Origin: GCA-003244245 sp050699955
Lineage (GTDB): Bacteria > Actinomycetota > Actinomycetes > Mycobacteriales > Pseudonocardiaceae
Assembly (NCBI GenBank): GCA_050699955.1
Contig: JBOHGD010000013.1
Span: 1 to 64,000 of the forward strand
Length of the DNA stretch: 64,000 nucleotides
Direction: 5' to 3'
The translations under genes and the position numbers were made by a program. The notes below the pieces were generated by a model. That model had not been told where the DNA came from. It saw nothing but the letters and a program-made list of their open reading frames with translations, and did no database searches. Positions 46,623 through 55,927 of this stretch are shown here, piece by piece (positions within the stretch are counted from its first letter, which is position 1; the number at the start of each line of letters is the position of its first letter).

Positions 46623-47600
46623 ATGGCCGCACAGCTGAGGGTTCTCCGTCGGCGGATCCGTTCGATCCGGTCGATGAAGAAGATCACCAAGGCGATGGAG
46701 CTCATCGCCACCTCGCGGATCGCCCGGGCGCAGGCGCGGGTCGAGGCCTCCCGCCCATACGCGGAGGAGATCACCAAGGTGCTCTCCGCCTTGGCCGGTG
46801 CCGCGGGCACCCTGGACAACCCGCTGCTCGTCGAACGGGAGAACCCGACCCGGGCGGCGGTGCTGGTGGTGACCAGCGACCGGGGCCTGTGCGGTGGCTA
46901 CAACGCCAACCTGCTGCGGGCTGCCGAGGAGCTGCAGGCGCTGCTGCGTGCGGAGGGCAAGTCGGTACGGCTGTACGTGATCGGTCGTAAGGCCCTGAAG
47001 TACTACGGGTTCCGCCAGCGGTCGATCGAGGAGTACTGGACCGGGTTCTCCGAGCAGCCCAGCTACAACGACGCTGCCGAGGCGGGCAAGGTGCTGGTGG
47101 GTGCGTTCCTGGCCGGGGTCGACGACGAGCAGGGTGGTGCCGGACAGGACGGGGTCGAGGGAGTGGACGAGCTGCACGTCGTCTACACCGAGTTCCGCTC
47201 CATGCTGACCCAGACCCCGCGAGTGCGCCGGATCGCCCCGCTGGAGGTCGAGTACGTCGGCGAGGACGAGGACGAGGATCCCCTGATCCGAACGGCGCAG
47301 CAGCGGCGCTCGGATGATATGACGCCGCTGTACGACTTCGAGCCGGATGCCGAGGAGCTGCTCGGTCACCTGCTGCCGCGCTACATCAACACCAGGATCT
47401 ACGCGGCACTGCTGGAGGCAGCGGCATCGGAGCAGGCGGCTCGCCGCCAGGCGATGAAGGCCGCCACCGATAATGCCACCGACCTGATCGACGACCTCAC
47501 TCGTGAGGCCAACCAGGCCCGCCAGGGCATAATCACCCAGGAGATCAGCGAGATCGTCGGCGGCGCCGAAGCGCTGTCCGCCGTGGGGAGTGATGACTGA
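46623..47600 (+). CDS. atpG: F-type ATP synthase subunit gamma
   Basis: 325 aa, rotor shaft. The N-terminal coiled-coil (RRRIRSIRSMKKITKAMELI) and C-terminal coiled-coil (DNATDLIDDLTREANQARQG, then IITQEISEIVGGAEAL) are intact, with SDRGLCGGYNANL in the globular part. Two acidic inserts (GVDDEQGGAGQDGVEGVDE and GEDEDEDP) extend the subunit compared with E. coli; a gamma loop is also known in mycobacteria. ATG 46623 begins 7 bases after the atpA stop. Confidence 0.96.
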   Translation: MAAQLRVLRRRIRSIRSMKKITKAMELIATSRIARAQARVEASRPYAEEITKVLSALAGAAGTLDNPLLVERENPTRAAVLVVTSDRGLCGGYNANLLRAAEELQALLRAEGKSVRLYVIGRKALKYYGFRQRSIEEYWTGFSEQPSYNDAAEAGKVLVGAFLAGVDDEQGGAGQDGVEGVDELHVVYTEFRSMLTQTPRVRRIAPLEVEYVGEDEDEDPLIRTAQQRRSDDMTPLYDFEPDAEELLGHLLPRYINTRIYAALLEAAASEQAARRQAMKAATDNATDLIDDLTREANQARQGIITQEISEIVGGAEALSAVGSDD

Positions 47601-47601
47601 G

Positions 47602-49050
47602 ATGACCACAGCCGAGAAATCGACCAGCACTAACTCCATCCCCGAGGCCGGGACGGGCCGGGTGGTGCGGGTGACCGGCCCCGTGGTCGACGTGGAGTTC
47701 CCGGGCCAGGTTCCGCCGTTGTTCCACGCGCTCACCGTCCAGGTGGAGTTCGAGGCGCTGCGCAAGACGATCACCCTGGAGGTGGCACAGCACCTCGGGG
47801 ACAACACCGTGCGCGCGATCGCCATGCAACCGACCGACGGCCTGGTCCGGGGCGCGCCGGTGAGCGACAGCGGATCGGCGATCTCGGTCCCGGTGGGCGA
47901 GCAGGTCAAGGGCCACGTGTTCAACATGCTCGGCCAGTGCCTGGATGCCCCGGAGACGACGTTCAGCGGCGAGCGCTGGGGGATTCACCGCAAGCCGCCG
48001 CCCTTCGACCAGCTCGAGGGCAAGACCGAGATGCTCGAGACCGGGCTGAAGGTCATCGACCTGCTCACCCCGTACGTGCAGGGTGGCAAGATCGGCTTGT
48101 TCGGTGGTGCCGGAGTGGGCAAGACGGTGCTCATCCAGGAGATGATCATCCGGGTGGCCAGGAACTTCGGTGGTACCTCGGTGTTCGCCGGGGTGGGCGA
48201 GCGCACCCGTGAGGGCAACGACCTGTTCCTGGAGATGCAGGAGGCGAACGTCCTCAAGGACACCGCGCTGGTCTTCGGTCAGATGGACGAGCCGCCCGGC
48301 ACTCGGATGCGGGTCGCGCTGTCCGCGCTCACCATGGCGGAGTACTTCCGGGACGAGATGAACCAGGACGTGCTGCTGTTCATCGACAACATCTTCCGGT
48401 TCACCCAGGCCGGTTCCGAGGTCTCCACCCTGCTGGGCCGGCTGCCCTCCGCAGTGGGCTACCAGCCGACCCTGGCCGACGAGATGGGTGAGCTGCAGGA
48501 GCGCATCACCTCCACCCGGGGTCGCTCGATCACCTCGATGCAGGCCATCTACGTGCCGGCCGACGACTACACCGACCCGGCACCGGCGACCACCTTCGCC
48601 CACCTGGACGCCACGACGGAGCTCTCCCGAGGCGTCTTCGCCAAGGGCATCTTCCCCGCCGTGGACCCGCTGAGCTCGTCGTCCACCATCCTGGACCCGC
48701 AGTACGTGGGGGAGGAGCACTACCGGGTGGCGCAGGAGGTCAAGCGGATCCTGCAGAAGTACAACGACCTGCAGGAGATCATCGCCATCCTCGGTATCGA
48801 TGAACTGTCCGAAGAGGACAAGGTTCTGGTCAACCGGGCCCGGCGGATCGAGCGGTTCCTCAGCCAGAACATGTACTCCGCCGAGCAGTTCACCGGGCAG
48901 GAGGGCTCGACTGTTCCGCTGAAGGAGACCATCGAGTCGTTCGACAAGCTCTGTAAGGGCGAGTTCGACCACATCCCCGAGCAGGCCTTCTACCTCTGCG
49001 GTGGTCTGGAGGACCTGGAGCGCAAGTACCAGGAGCTCACCAAGAGCTGA
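47602..49050 (+). CDS. atpD: F-type ATP synthase subunit beta
   Basis: 482 aa, catalytic subunit of F1. Walker A GGAGVGKT at 168-175, GERTREGNDL and LLFIDNIFRFTQAGSEVS, and the DELSEED motif in GIDELSEEDKVLV. ATG 47602 is preferred because GGGGAG (47585-47590) is 11 nt upstream and the sequence starts MTTAEK as in relatives; GTG 47590 and ATG 47593 in frame are alternatives and would overlap the atpG stop. Confidence 0.97.
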   Translation: MTTAEKSTSTNSIPEAGTGRVVRVTGPVVDVEFPGQVPPLFHALTVQVEFEALRKTITLEVAQHLGDNTVRAIAMQPTDGLVRGAPVSDSGSAISVPVGEQVKGHVFNMLGQCLDAPETTFSGERWGIHRKPPPFDQLEGKTEMLETGLKVIDLLTPYVQGGKIGLFGGAGVGKTVLIQEMIIRVARNFGGTSVFAGVGERTREGNDLFLEMQEANVLKDTALVFGQMDEPPGTRMRVALSALTMAEYFRDEMNQDVLLFIDNIFRFTQAGSEVSTLLGRLPSAVGYQPTLADEMGELQERITSTRGRSITSMQAIYVPADDYTDPAPATTFAHLDATTELSRGVFAKGIFPAVDPLSSSSTILDPQYVGEEHYRVAQEVKRILQKYNDLQEIIAILGIDELSEEDKVLVNRARRIERFLSQNMYSAEQFTGQEGSTVPLKETIESFDKLCKGEFDHIPEQAFYLCGGLEDLERKYQELTKS

Positions 49051-49162
49051 GCTCACGGCGGCGTGGCCAGGACGGATTCCGATCGCGGGCGGCCCCTCAC
49101 GGGGCCGGGCAGGGCAGGCCACTAGACTCCGTTTCGGCAGCACCCGACCCGAGGAGACGCCC

Positions 49163-49552
49163 GTGGCTGACATGTCCGTCGAGCTGGTGGCGGTGGAACG
49201 CCAGGTGTGGTCCGGTAAGGCAACCGCGGTGTTCGCCAAGACCGTCGAGGGCGAGCTGGGCATCATGCCAGGGCATACGCCCTTACTCGGGGAGCTCGTC
49301 GAGGGTGGGATCGTCACCATCACGACCACCGATGGGGAGACGGTGACCGCGGCGGTCTTCGGCGGTTTTCTGTCGATCACCGGCGAGAAGGTGAGTGTGC
49401 TGGCCGAGGCCGCGGAGCTTGCCGAGGAGGTCGACGTGCACTCCGCCAGGGCCGCCCTGGCACAGGCCGACGCCGAGCCGGACGACGAGCGGAGCGAGTC
49501 GGTCCGAGCCCGGGCGACCGCGCGGCTCAAGGCGGCAGGCGAGACCGTCTGA
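49163..49552 (+). CDS. atpC: F-type ATP synthase subunit epsilon
   Basis: 129 aa, rotor subunit that couples gamma to the c-ring and inhibits hydrolysis. The N-terminal beta-barrel (VELVAVERQVWSGKATAVFA, LGIMPGHTPLLGEL) is followed by a C-terminal two-helix region (DVHSARAALAQADAEPDDER). GTG 49163 has GAGGAGA about 6 nt upstream. Last gene of the ATP synthase operon. Confidence 0.94.
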   Translation: MADMSVELVAVERQVWSGKATAVFAKTVEGELGIMPGHTPLLGELVEGGIVTITTTDGETVTAAVFGGFLSITGEKVSVLAEAAELAEEVDVHSARAALAQADAEPDDERSESVRARATARLKAAGETV

Positions 49553-49579
49553 GATCCTCCGGGCGCAGGGCGGGCCGCC

Positions 49580-50011
49580 ATGGGTGCCGGGCAGATCGTC
49601 GGGTTGGTTCTGCTGGTCGGCGCACTCGTCATCGTCGTGCGAGCCACCCGGCGGATCCGGCTGGCTCGTCGGGGCGGCATCGATGTGGCGCTGCGGTCGC
49701 GCCGCGGCGACGGTCCCCGCGGCTGGCATCTGGGGGTGGGCCGTTACCGGGGCGACGACTTCTCCTGGTTCAGGATCTCCAGCCTGCGCTCAGGACCGGA
49801 CCGGGTACTGGACCGGGAACAGCTCGAGATCGTGGAACGGCGCAACCCGACGTTGCCGGAGAGCTACGCGATGCCCAACGGGTCGGTCGTGCTGCGCTGC
49901 CGCACGGAGGTCGGTGAGCTGGAGCTGGCGATGCGCCGCGACACCCTCACCGGCTTTCTTTCCTGGCTGGAGTCGGCGCCACCCGGACGCGGAACTCCGT
50001 GGGCCTGCTGA
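49580..50011 (+). CDS. DUF2550 membrane-anchored protein
   Basis: 143 aa. One N-terminal membrane helix (IVGLVLLVGALVIVVRATRR) and a cytoplasmic domain with the DUF2550 pattern: RGWHLGVGRYRGDDFSWFRI, NPTLPESYAMPNGSVVLRC and DTLTGFLSWLESAPPG. Corresponds in position to Rv1312 next to atpC. Function unknown; 27 bases after atpC, so probably cotranscribed. Confidence 0.85.
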   Translation: MGAGQIVGLVLLVGALVIVVRATRRIRLARRGGIDVALRSRRGDGPRGWHLGVGRYRGDDFSWFRISSLRSGPDRVLDREQLEIVERRNPTLPESYAMPNGSVVLRCRTEVGELELAMRRDTLTGFLSWLESAPPGRGTPWAC

Positions 50012-50053
50012 GCGGCCGTGCGTGCCATTCGGTGCGGGCCCGCCGGGACGCAC

Positions 50054-50635
50054 TCACGCCCCCTGGTCCTCGCCGCCGGGCTTCCACAGCACGTCGCCGT
50101 CCGGATTGGCCACCCGGCCCAGGATGAACAGCAGGTCGGAGAGCCGGTTGAGGTAACGCGCCGTGATCGGATCGGTGCGCTCCGGGTCGGCCGCCACGAG
50201 TGCCCAGGTACTCCGCTCGGCCCGCCGGGTCACCACCCTGGCGGTGTGCAGCAGCGCCGCGCCCGCGGTGCCGCCGGGCAGGATGAAGGAGTCCAGCTTG
50301 GGCAGCCCAGCGTTGAACTCGTCACACCAGCCTTCCAAGCGGGTGACATAGGCCTCGCGGATCCGCAGCGGGGGATGTTCGGGGTGCGCCACGATCGGGT
50401 TGCACAGGTCGGCGCCGACGTCGAAGAGGTCGTTCTGCACCTGACGCAGCACGGTGACCAGCCGCTGCTCCAGCCGTCCCATCGCCAGCGCGACACCGAG
50501 CGCGCAGTTGGCCTCCTCCACGTCGGCATAGGCGGCCAGCCGCGGGTTGGTCTTGGCCACCCGGGAGAAGTCGCCGAGACCACTGGTCCCTTCGTCCCCG
50601 GTGCGCGTGTAGATCCTCGTCAGGTGCACGGCCAT
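50054..50635 (-). CDS. PduO-type cob(I)alamin adenosyltransferase
   Basis: 193 aa on the reverse strand. Transfers adenosyl from ATP to cob(I)alamin, giving adenosylcobalamin. Motifs: IYTRTGDEGTSGLGDFSRVA (ATP loop), RLAAYADVEEANCALG, LPGGTAGAALLHTARVVTRR and LNRLSDLLFILGR. Matches Rv1314c in place and direction. The product could serve the ethylmalonyl-CoA mutase 1.9 kb away. ATG 50635 has TACCGT 6 nt upstream, so a leaderless message is possible. Confidence 0.93.
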   Translation of the reverse strand: MAVHLTRIYTRTGDEGTSGLGDFSRVAKTNPRLAAYADVEEANCALGVALAMGRLEQRLVTVLRQVQNDLFDVGADLCNPIVAHPEHPPLRIREAYVTRLEGWCDEFNAGLPKLDSFILPGGTAGAALLHTARVVTRRAERSTWALVAADPERTDPITARYLNRLSDLLFILGRVANPDGDVLWKPGGEDQGA

Positions 50636-50777
50636 ACCGCGACGGTATCGCCTCCTCGGCTGCGGTGCCCGCGCCCCGAACGGTCCGCCTCGTCCGGGTC
50701 GGCTCAGGCCACCCGGTGTGGTTACCTGACCCGCCCGGCTGTGCGGCCGCTGGGCGCCCCCGGCATCATGGGCGCTC

Positions 50778-52055
50778 GTGAGCGAGCACTTCAGGGTCCG
50801 TGGTGGCGCCCGGTTGACCGGCGAGGTGCAGGTCGTGGGGGCGAAGAACAGCGTGCTGAAGCTGATGGCGGCGGCGCTGCTGTCCGAGGGCACCACCACG
50901 ATCACGAACTGTCCTGAGATTCTCGATGTTCCGCTGATGGCCGACGTGCTGCGTGGGCTGGGATGCGATGTCGACATCGTCGGCGACACCACGCGCATCA
51001 CCACGCCCGCGGAGCCCAAGCACGAGGCCGACTACGGTTCGGTGAGCAAGCTACGCGCCTCGGTGTGCGTGCTCGGCCCGCTGGTCGGTCGCTGCCGTCG
51101 GGCCAGGGTTGCGCTGCCGGGCGGGGATGCCATCGGTTCCCGGCCGCTGGACATGCATCAGAACGGGCTGCGCAAGCTGGGTGCTCGTAGCGAGATCGAG
51201 CACGGCTGCGTGGTGGCCGAGGCCGAGGGACTGCACGGGGCGCAGATCTGGCTGGACTTCCCGAGCGTCGGGGCGACTGAGAACATCCTGATGGCCGCGG
51301 TGCTCGCGGAGGGCACCACGATCATCGACAACGCGGCCCGTGAGCCGGAGATCGTCGACCTGTGCCTGATGTTGCGGCAGATGGGCGCCCGCATCGTGGG
51401 GGAGGGCAGTTCGACGCTCACCGTCGAGGGGGTCAGCGAGCTGGCGCCCACCGAGCACCGCGTGATCGGGGACCGCATCGTGGGGGCGACCTGGGCCTTC
51501 GCCGCCGTCATGACCCGGGGTGACATCACCGTGCGCGGCGTCGATCCGCACCATCTGGACCTGGTGCTGGAGAAGCTGCGCTTGGCAGGCGCCGAGGTCG
51601 ACCAGCCCCATGGCGAGCACCACGCCTTCCGGGTGGTGATGCCGGGCAGACCCACCTCGGTGGACTTCGTGACACTGCCCTACCCGGGCTTCGCCACCGA
51701 TCTGCAGCCCATGGCGATCGCGCTGTCAGCCGTCTCCGAGGGTACGTCGATGATCACCGAGAACGTGTTCGAAGCTCGGTTCCGCTTTGTCGAGGAGATG
51801 ATCCGGCTGGGTGCCGACGCGCGCACCGATGGTCACCATGCGGTCGTCCGCGGTGTCGAGCGGCTCTCCAGCGCGCCGGTGTGGGCCTCCGACATCCGGG
51901 CCGGTGCCGGACTGGTGCTCGCCGGACTCTGCGCCGACGGGGCCACCGACGTGTGGGACGTCTTCCACATCGACCGCGGCTACCCGCGGTTCCTGGAGAA
52001 CCTCACGACGCTGGGTGCCGACGTGCGCCGGGTCAGCGCGCCGCCCGAACGCTGA
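50778..52055 (+). CDS. murA: UDP-N-acetylglucosamine 1-carboxyvinyltransferase with Asp active site
   Basis: 425 aa. Adds enolpyruvate from PEP to UDP-GlcNAc, the first committed step of peptidoglycan synthesis. VVGAKNSVLKLMAAALL at the N terminus, LPYPGFATDLQPMAIALSAV and ENVFEARFRFVEEM are canonical. In the active-site loop ALPGGDAIGSRPLDMH the usual catalytic cysteine is Asp at residue 117, as in mycobacterial MurA, which makes the enzyme insensitive to fosfomycin. GTG 50778 starts the frame. Confidence 0.96.
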   Translation: MSEHFRVRGGARLTGEVQVVGAKNSVLKLMAAALLSEGTTTITNCPEILDVPLMADVLRGLGCDVDIVGDTTRITTPAEPKHEADYGSVSKLRASVCVLGPLVGRCRRARVALPGGDAIGSRPLDMHQNGLRKLGARSEIEHGCVVAEAEGLHGAQIWLDFPSVGATENILMAAVLAEGTTIIDNAAREPEIVDLCLMLRQMGARIVGEGSSTLTVEGVSELAPTEHRVIGDRIVGATWAFAAVMTRGDITVRGVDPHHLDLVLEKLRLAGAEVDQPHGEHHAFRVVMPGRPTSVDFVTLPYPGFATDLQPMAIALSAVSEGTSMITENVFEARFRFVEEMIRLGADARTDGHHAVVRGVERLSSAPVWASDIRAGAGLVLAGLCADGATDVWDVFHIDRGYPRFLENLTTLGADVRRVSAPPER

Positions 52056-52090
52056 GCGCGTCCGGACCCGCTGGCCGGCCGGCCGCTCAG
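52052..52090. terminator. Possible terminator hairpin after murA
   Basis: CTGAGCG (52052-52058) pairs with CGCTCAG (52084-52090), enclosing a GC-rich loop with its own GGCCGGCC palindrome. It overlaps the murA stop and the end of the convergent small gene. No T-tract. Confidence 0.35.
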
Positions 52091-52365
52091 TCTGAACCGG
52101 CCAGCACCACCCTGGCATCGACCTCGTCCTTGGCGAAGACCAGGATGCTGAGGCCGAGGTGGTCCGCGGTCGGCCGCACCGTGGCCCGGATGCCGTCGGT
52201 GGCCAGCCGGCGTCGGAGCACGGCGGCGGCCTGCGCGCTGGGCACCACGGCGACCTCGCGGAGCAGGCCGAGGTCGCCGTCGTCGTGCTCGGCGGGTGGG
52301 GCTACGTGCTGTGCGTGGGTGCCGTAGGTCCAGCGCAGCAGCCCGCCCAGCACTCCGACGAACAA
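52087..52365 (-). CDS. Small membrane-anchored protein of unknown function (DUF2007-like)
   Basis: About 92 aa on the reverse strand. A hydrophobic N terminus (LLALLFVGVLGGLLRW if read through) precedes a soluble ~60-residue domain, EVAVVPSAQAAAVLRRRLAT then LSILVFAKDEVDARVVLAG, which resembles DUF2007-type small proteins. TTG 52365 is the first plausible start, but the hydrophobic segment continues upstream to a stop near 52425 without ATG or GTG, so the start is uncertain. Convergent with murA. Confidence 0.5.
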   Translation of the reverse strand: MFVGVLGGLLRWTYGTHAQHVAPPAEHDDGDLGLLREVAVVPSAQAAAVLRRRLATDGIRATVRPTADHLGLSILVFAKDEVDARVVLAGSD

Positions 52366-52548
52366 CAGGGCAAGGAGCGGCCGAGGAAGAAATGCAGACC
52401 GTTCGACGGCAGTTCCACCTGTTCATGGTGGGCCAGTCGGTGGCTCGCCGCTACCCCGTCCCGGCAGCACTCCGATGTTCGGTTGTGAGCAACGGCATCC
52501 CAGTCCGACTGTTACCGGCGAGTAGTCTGACGATCCGGAGGTGCGCCG

Positions 52549-54546
52549 ATGCCTTATCCCAGTGATCGTGACCGGGACCGGCCCTGGGTGATGCGGACCT
52601 ACGCCGGGCACTCGTCGGCGAGCAAGTCCAATGCGCTCTACCGGCGCAATCTCGGCAAGGGACAGACCGGGCTGTCGGTGGCCTTCGACCTGCCCACCCA
52701 GACCGGCTACGACCCCGACCACGAGCTGGCTCGCGGCGAGGTGGGCAAGGTCGGCGTGCCGATCAGCCATCTCGGTGACATGCGCACGCTGTTCGACGGC
52801 ATCCCGATGGCGCAGGCCAACACCTCGATGACGATCAACGCGACGGCCATGTGGCTGCTGGCGCTCTACGCGTCGGTCGCCCAGGAGCACGGGGCGGATC
52901 TGGCCCAGCTCTCGGGTACCACCCAGAACGACATCATCAAGGAGTACCTCTCCCGGGGGACCTACGTCTTCCCACCCGAACCGAGCCTGCGGTTGATCAC
53001 CGACATGGTCGTCTACACGGTCGGTCACATCCCGAAGTGGAACCCGATCAACATCTGCAGCTACCACCTGCAGGAGGCCGGGGCGACGCCGGTGCAGGAG
53101 GTCGCCTACGCCCTGTGCACGGCGATCTCGGTACTCGACTCGGTCCGCGACTGCGGGCAGGTGGCCCCGGAGGACTTCGCGAAGGTTGTCGGGCGGATGT
53201 CGTTCTTCGTCAACGCCGGGGTGCGCTTCGTCGAGGAGATGTGCAAGCTGCGCGCTTTCGGGCGGTTGTGGGACGAGATCTGCCGGGAGCGTTATGGAGT
53301 CGAGGACCCCAAGCTGCGCCGGTTCCGGTACGGCGTGCAGGTCAACTCGCTGGGGCTCACCGAGGCGCAGCCGGAGAACAACGTGCAGCGCATCGTGCTG
53401 GAGATGCTCGCGGTGACGCTGTCCCGGGACGCCAGGGCCCGGGCGGTGCAGCTGCCCGCGTGGAACGAGGCGCTGGGGCTGCCCCGGCCCTGGGATCAGC
53501 AATGGGCGCTGCGGATGCAGCAGGTGCTGGCCTACGAGACCGACCTGCTGGAGTACGAGGATCTCTTCGAGGGTTCCCGGGTCGTCGAGGCGCGGGTCGC
53601 CCAGATCGCCGAGGGTGCCCGCGGCGAGATCGACCGGGTGCAGGGCATGGGCGGGGCCATCGCCGCTGTCGAGTCCGGCTACATGAAGTCGCAGTTGGTG
53701 TCCTCGCTGGCCGGGCGGCGTCGGCGGATGGAGGACGGCGAGGATGTGGTGGTGGGGGTCAACCGGTTCACCGAGAGCGACCCCAGCCCGCTGCAGGCCG
53801 ACGGAGCAGGGGCGATCGAGACTGTCGACCCGGATACCGAGGCGCAGGCGATCGAGGCGATCCGGACCTGGCGGGCCTGCCGGGACCAGGCGGCGGTGGA
53901 CCAGGCCCTGCGTGGGCTGACCGAGGCCGCGAAGACCGACACCAACCTGGTCGAAGCGTCGATGGCCTGCGCCCGGGTGGGCGTCACGACAGGGGAGTGG
54001 GCCGGGGCGCTGCGCAGCGTGTTCGGTGAGTACCGGGCGCCGACCGGGGTGTCGGCTGCGGCATCGGCTGGGGAGGCGGGTTCGGCGATCGCCCGGGTGC
54101 GCGACCGGGTGCGCGCGGTCAGCGAGGAACTGGGTGAGCGGCTGCGGATGCTGGTCGGCAAACCCGGCCTCGACGGGCACTCCAACGGCGCCGAGCAAGT
54201 GGCGGTGCGGGCCCGCGACGTCGGTTTCGAGGTGATCTACCAGGGCATCCGGCTCACTCCGGCGCAGATCGTCGCGGCCGCGGTGCAGGAGGACGTGCAC
54301 GTGGTGGGTCTCTCGGTGCTCTCCGGGTCGCATCTGGAGGTGGTGCCCGCGGTGGTCGACGGACTTCGCGCGGCGGGTGCCGGGGACGTGCTCGTGGTGG
54401 TCGGCGGCATCATCCCGCCGGAGGACGCCGTGACGCTGCGCGACTGCGGCGTCGCCGCGGTGTTCACGCCGAAGGACTTCGAGCTCACCGAGATCATGGA
54501 TCAGATCGTGGACCTGGTTCGCTCCCGGGTCCCCTCAGCCGGCTGA
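52549..54546 (+). CDS. meaA: Ethylmalonyl-CoA mutase (adenosylcobalamin-dependent)
   Basis: 665 aa. Single-chain mutase of the methylmalonyl-CoA mutase family: a TIM-barrel CoA domain (RTYAGHSSASKSNALYRRNL, FDLPTQTGYDPDHELARGEV, GTTQNDIIKEYLSRGTYVFP) plus a C-terminal B12-binding domain with the DxHxxG motif D542-G-H544-S-N-G547 and GLSVLSGSHLEVVP. Size and single-chain form match MeaA/Ecm rather than two-subunit methylmalonyl-CoA mutase. It converts ethylmalonyl-CoA to methylsuccinyl-CoA in the ethylmalonyl-CoA pathway, following Ccr (gene at 61366). ATG 52549 has GGAGGTGCG upstream. The last 53 bp overlap the convergent transporter gene. Confidence 0.88.
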   Translation: MPYPSDRDRDRPWVMRTYAGHSSASKSNALYRRNLGKGQTGLSVAFDLPTQTGYDPDHELARGEVGKVGVPISHLGDMRTLFDGIPMAQANTSMTINATAMWLLALYASVAQEHGADLAQLSGTTQNDIIKEYLSRGTYVFPPEPSLRLITDMVVYTVGHIPKWNPINICSYHLQEAGATPVQEVAYALCTAISVLDSVRDCGQVAPEDFAKVVGRMSFFVNAGVRFVEEMCKLRAFGRLWDEICRERYGVEDPKLRRFRYGVQVNSLGLTEAQPENNVQRIVLEMLAVTLSRDARARAVQLPAWNEALGLPRPWDQQWALRMQQVLAYETDLLEYEDLFEGSRVVEARVAQIAEGARGEIDRVQGMGGAIAAVESGYMKSQLVSSLAGRRRRMEDGEDVVVGVNRFTESDPSPLQADGAGAIETVDPDTEAQAIEAIRTWRACRDQAAVDQALRGLTEAAKTDTNLVEASMACARVGVTTGEWAGALRSVFGEYRAPTGVSAAASAGEAGSAIARVRDRVRAVSEELGERLRMLVGKPGLDGHSNGAEQVAVRARDVGFEVIYQGIRLTPAQIVAAAVQEDVHVVGLSVLSGSHLEVVPAVVDGLRAAGAGDVLVVVGGIIPPEDAVTLRDCGVAAVFTPKDFELTEIMDQIVDLVRSRVPSAG

Positions 54547-55927
54547 TACCGGTGGGCAAGCTGGTGCCCGCCCCGGCCTGCTCGTTGCGGGACGCCTGGA
54601 GGGCCGCCACGGTGCCGCGCAGCGGCCGGCCGGCCGTCTCCTTCATCAGCATGATCGGGACGATGGCGATCGCGGCGGCGGCCATCAGGTAGTAGGCCGG
54701 CATGTACTGGTTGCCCGTCTTGTGCACCAGCCAGGTCACCACGAGCGGCGCGGTGCCGCCGAACAATGACGTCGACACGTTGTAGCTCACCGCGAAACCG
54801 GCATACCGGACCTTGGTGTCGAAGATCGCCGGCAGTGTCGACCCGATCACCGCCAGGATGCAGACCAGGAAGAAGCCGATGATCGCCAACCCGATCAGCG
54901 TGGTGAGGGCGCGGCCCATCGACAACAGCAGGAAGGCCGGATAGGAGAACAACAGGTAACCGATCGCCGAGATGAGCATCAGCGGCTTGCGCCCGATCCG
55001 GTCGGACAGTCTGCCCAGCGGCAGGATGACCACCATCATGGCGACCATCACCGCGACGCTCATCAGCAGGGCAGTCTGGTCGGAGATCTTCAGGACCCCG
55101 GTCAGATAGCTGGGCATGTAGGTCAGCACGGTGTAGTCCGCGACGTTGATCAGGATCACGATCCCGACACAGATCAGCATGTCGCGCCAGTGCTTGGTCA
55201 GGGCCTCCTTCAGCGGAGCCTGCGCCACCTCCTCACTCGTCGCCTGTTGCTGCAGCTCCTGGAAGGCCGGGCTCTCGTCGAGCCGCAGCCGCAGGTAGAG
55301 CCCGATGATGCCGAGCGGAAGCCCGACCAGGAACGGCACCCGCCAGCCCCAGGTGTTCATCGCCTCCGGCGGGAGACCGAGGGTGAGCAAGGTGACCAGG
55401 ACCGCGCCCGCCGTGAAGCCGGACAGCGTCCCGAACTCCAGAAAGCTGCCGAGGAAGCCACGCCTTTTGTCCGGAGCCGACTCGGAGATGAAGGTCGCGG
55501 CACCGCCGTACTCGCCGCCGGTCGAGAAGCCCTGCACCATGCGGGCCACGATCAGCAGGATCGGCGCCCAGATCCCGACCTGCGCGTAGGTGGGCAGCAG
55601 CCCGACCACGAACGTCGCTCCCGACATCAGCAGAATGGTGGTCGCCAGTACCCGCTTGCGGCCGATCTTGTCGCCCAGCGGGCCGAAGAAGCAGCTGCCG
55701 ATCGGGCGGATGAGAAACGACGCCGCGAACACCGCGAAGGACGAGAGCAGCTGCGCGCTCTTGTCGAGTTCGGGGAAGAACTGCGCGCCGATGATGGATG
55801 CGACGTAGCTGTAGGCCGCGAAGTCGAACCATTCGGTGGCGTTACCGATCGCGGCGGCCGCGACCGCCTTCCTGGTCGCGGACTGGTCGGGCGCGGGCGC
55901 TGGTGTCGCCTGCTCAGTTGACGTCAT
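54494..55927 (-). CDS. MFS transporter, metabolite:H+ symporter type
   Basis: 477 aa, 12 predicted membrane segments, reverse strand. The N terminus (AAAIGNATEWFDFAAYSYVA), PLGDKIGRKRVL in the 2-3 loop, FSTGGEYGGAATFISESAPD and the central RLSDRIGRKPLM are hallmarks of the MHS family (ProP, KgtP, ShiA relatives). Substrate is not predictable; relatives move organic acids and osmolytes, and the neighbourhood suggests a carboxylic acid. GGGAGGA precedes ATG 55927. Its tail overlaps the mutase gene by 53 bp. Confidence 0.88.
   Translation of the reverse strand: MTSTEQATPAPAPDQSATRKAVAAAAIGNATEWFDFAAYSYVASIIGAQFFPELDKSAQLLSSFAVFAASFLIRPIGSCFFGPLGDKIGRKRVLATTILLMSGATFVVGLLPTYAQVGIWAPILLIVARMVQGFSTGGEYGGAATFISESAPDKRRGFLGSFLEFGTLSGFTAGAVLVTLLTLGLPPEAMNTWGWRVPFLVGLPLGIIGLYLRLRLDESPAFQELQQQATSEEVAQAPLKEALTKHWRDMLICVGIVILINVADYTVLTYMPSYLTGVLKISDQTALLMSVAVMVAMMVVILPLGRLSDRIGRKPLMLISAIGYLLFSYPAFLLLSMGRALTTLIGLAIIGFFLVCILAVIGSTLPAIFDTKVRYAGFAVSYNVSTSLFGGTAPLVVTWLVHKTGNQYMPAYYLMAAAAIAIVPIMLMKETAGRPLRGTVAALQASRNEQAGAGTSLPTGISRLRGPGSEPGPRSDP

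Noticed and set aside
47545..49680. 711-codon reverse open frame over atpD and atpC
   Set aside because: Antisense shadow of well-conserved ATP synthase genes; no recognisable protein.
52423..54333. 636-codon reverse open frame over the mutase gene
   Set aside because: Antisense shadow; the forward strand encodes a full ethylmalonyl-CoA mutase with its motifs.
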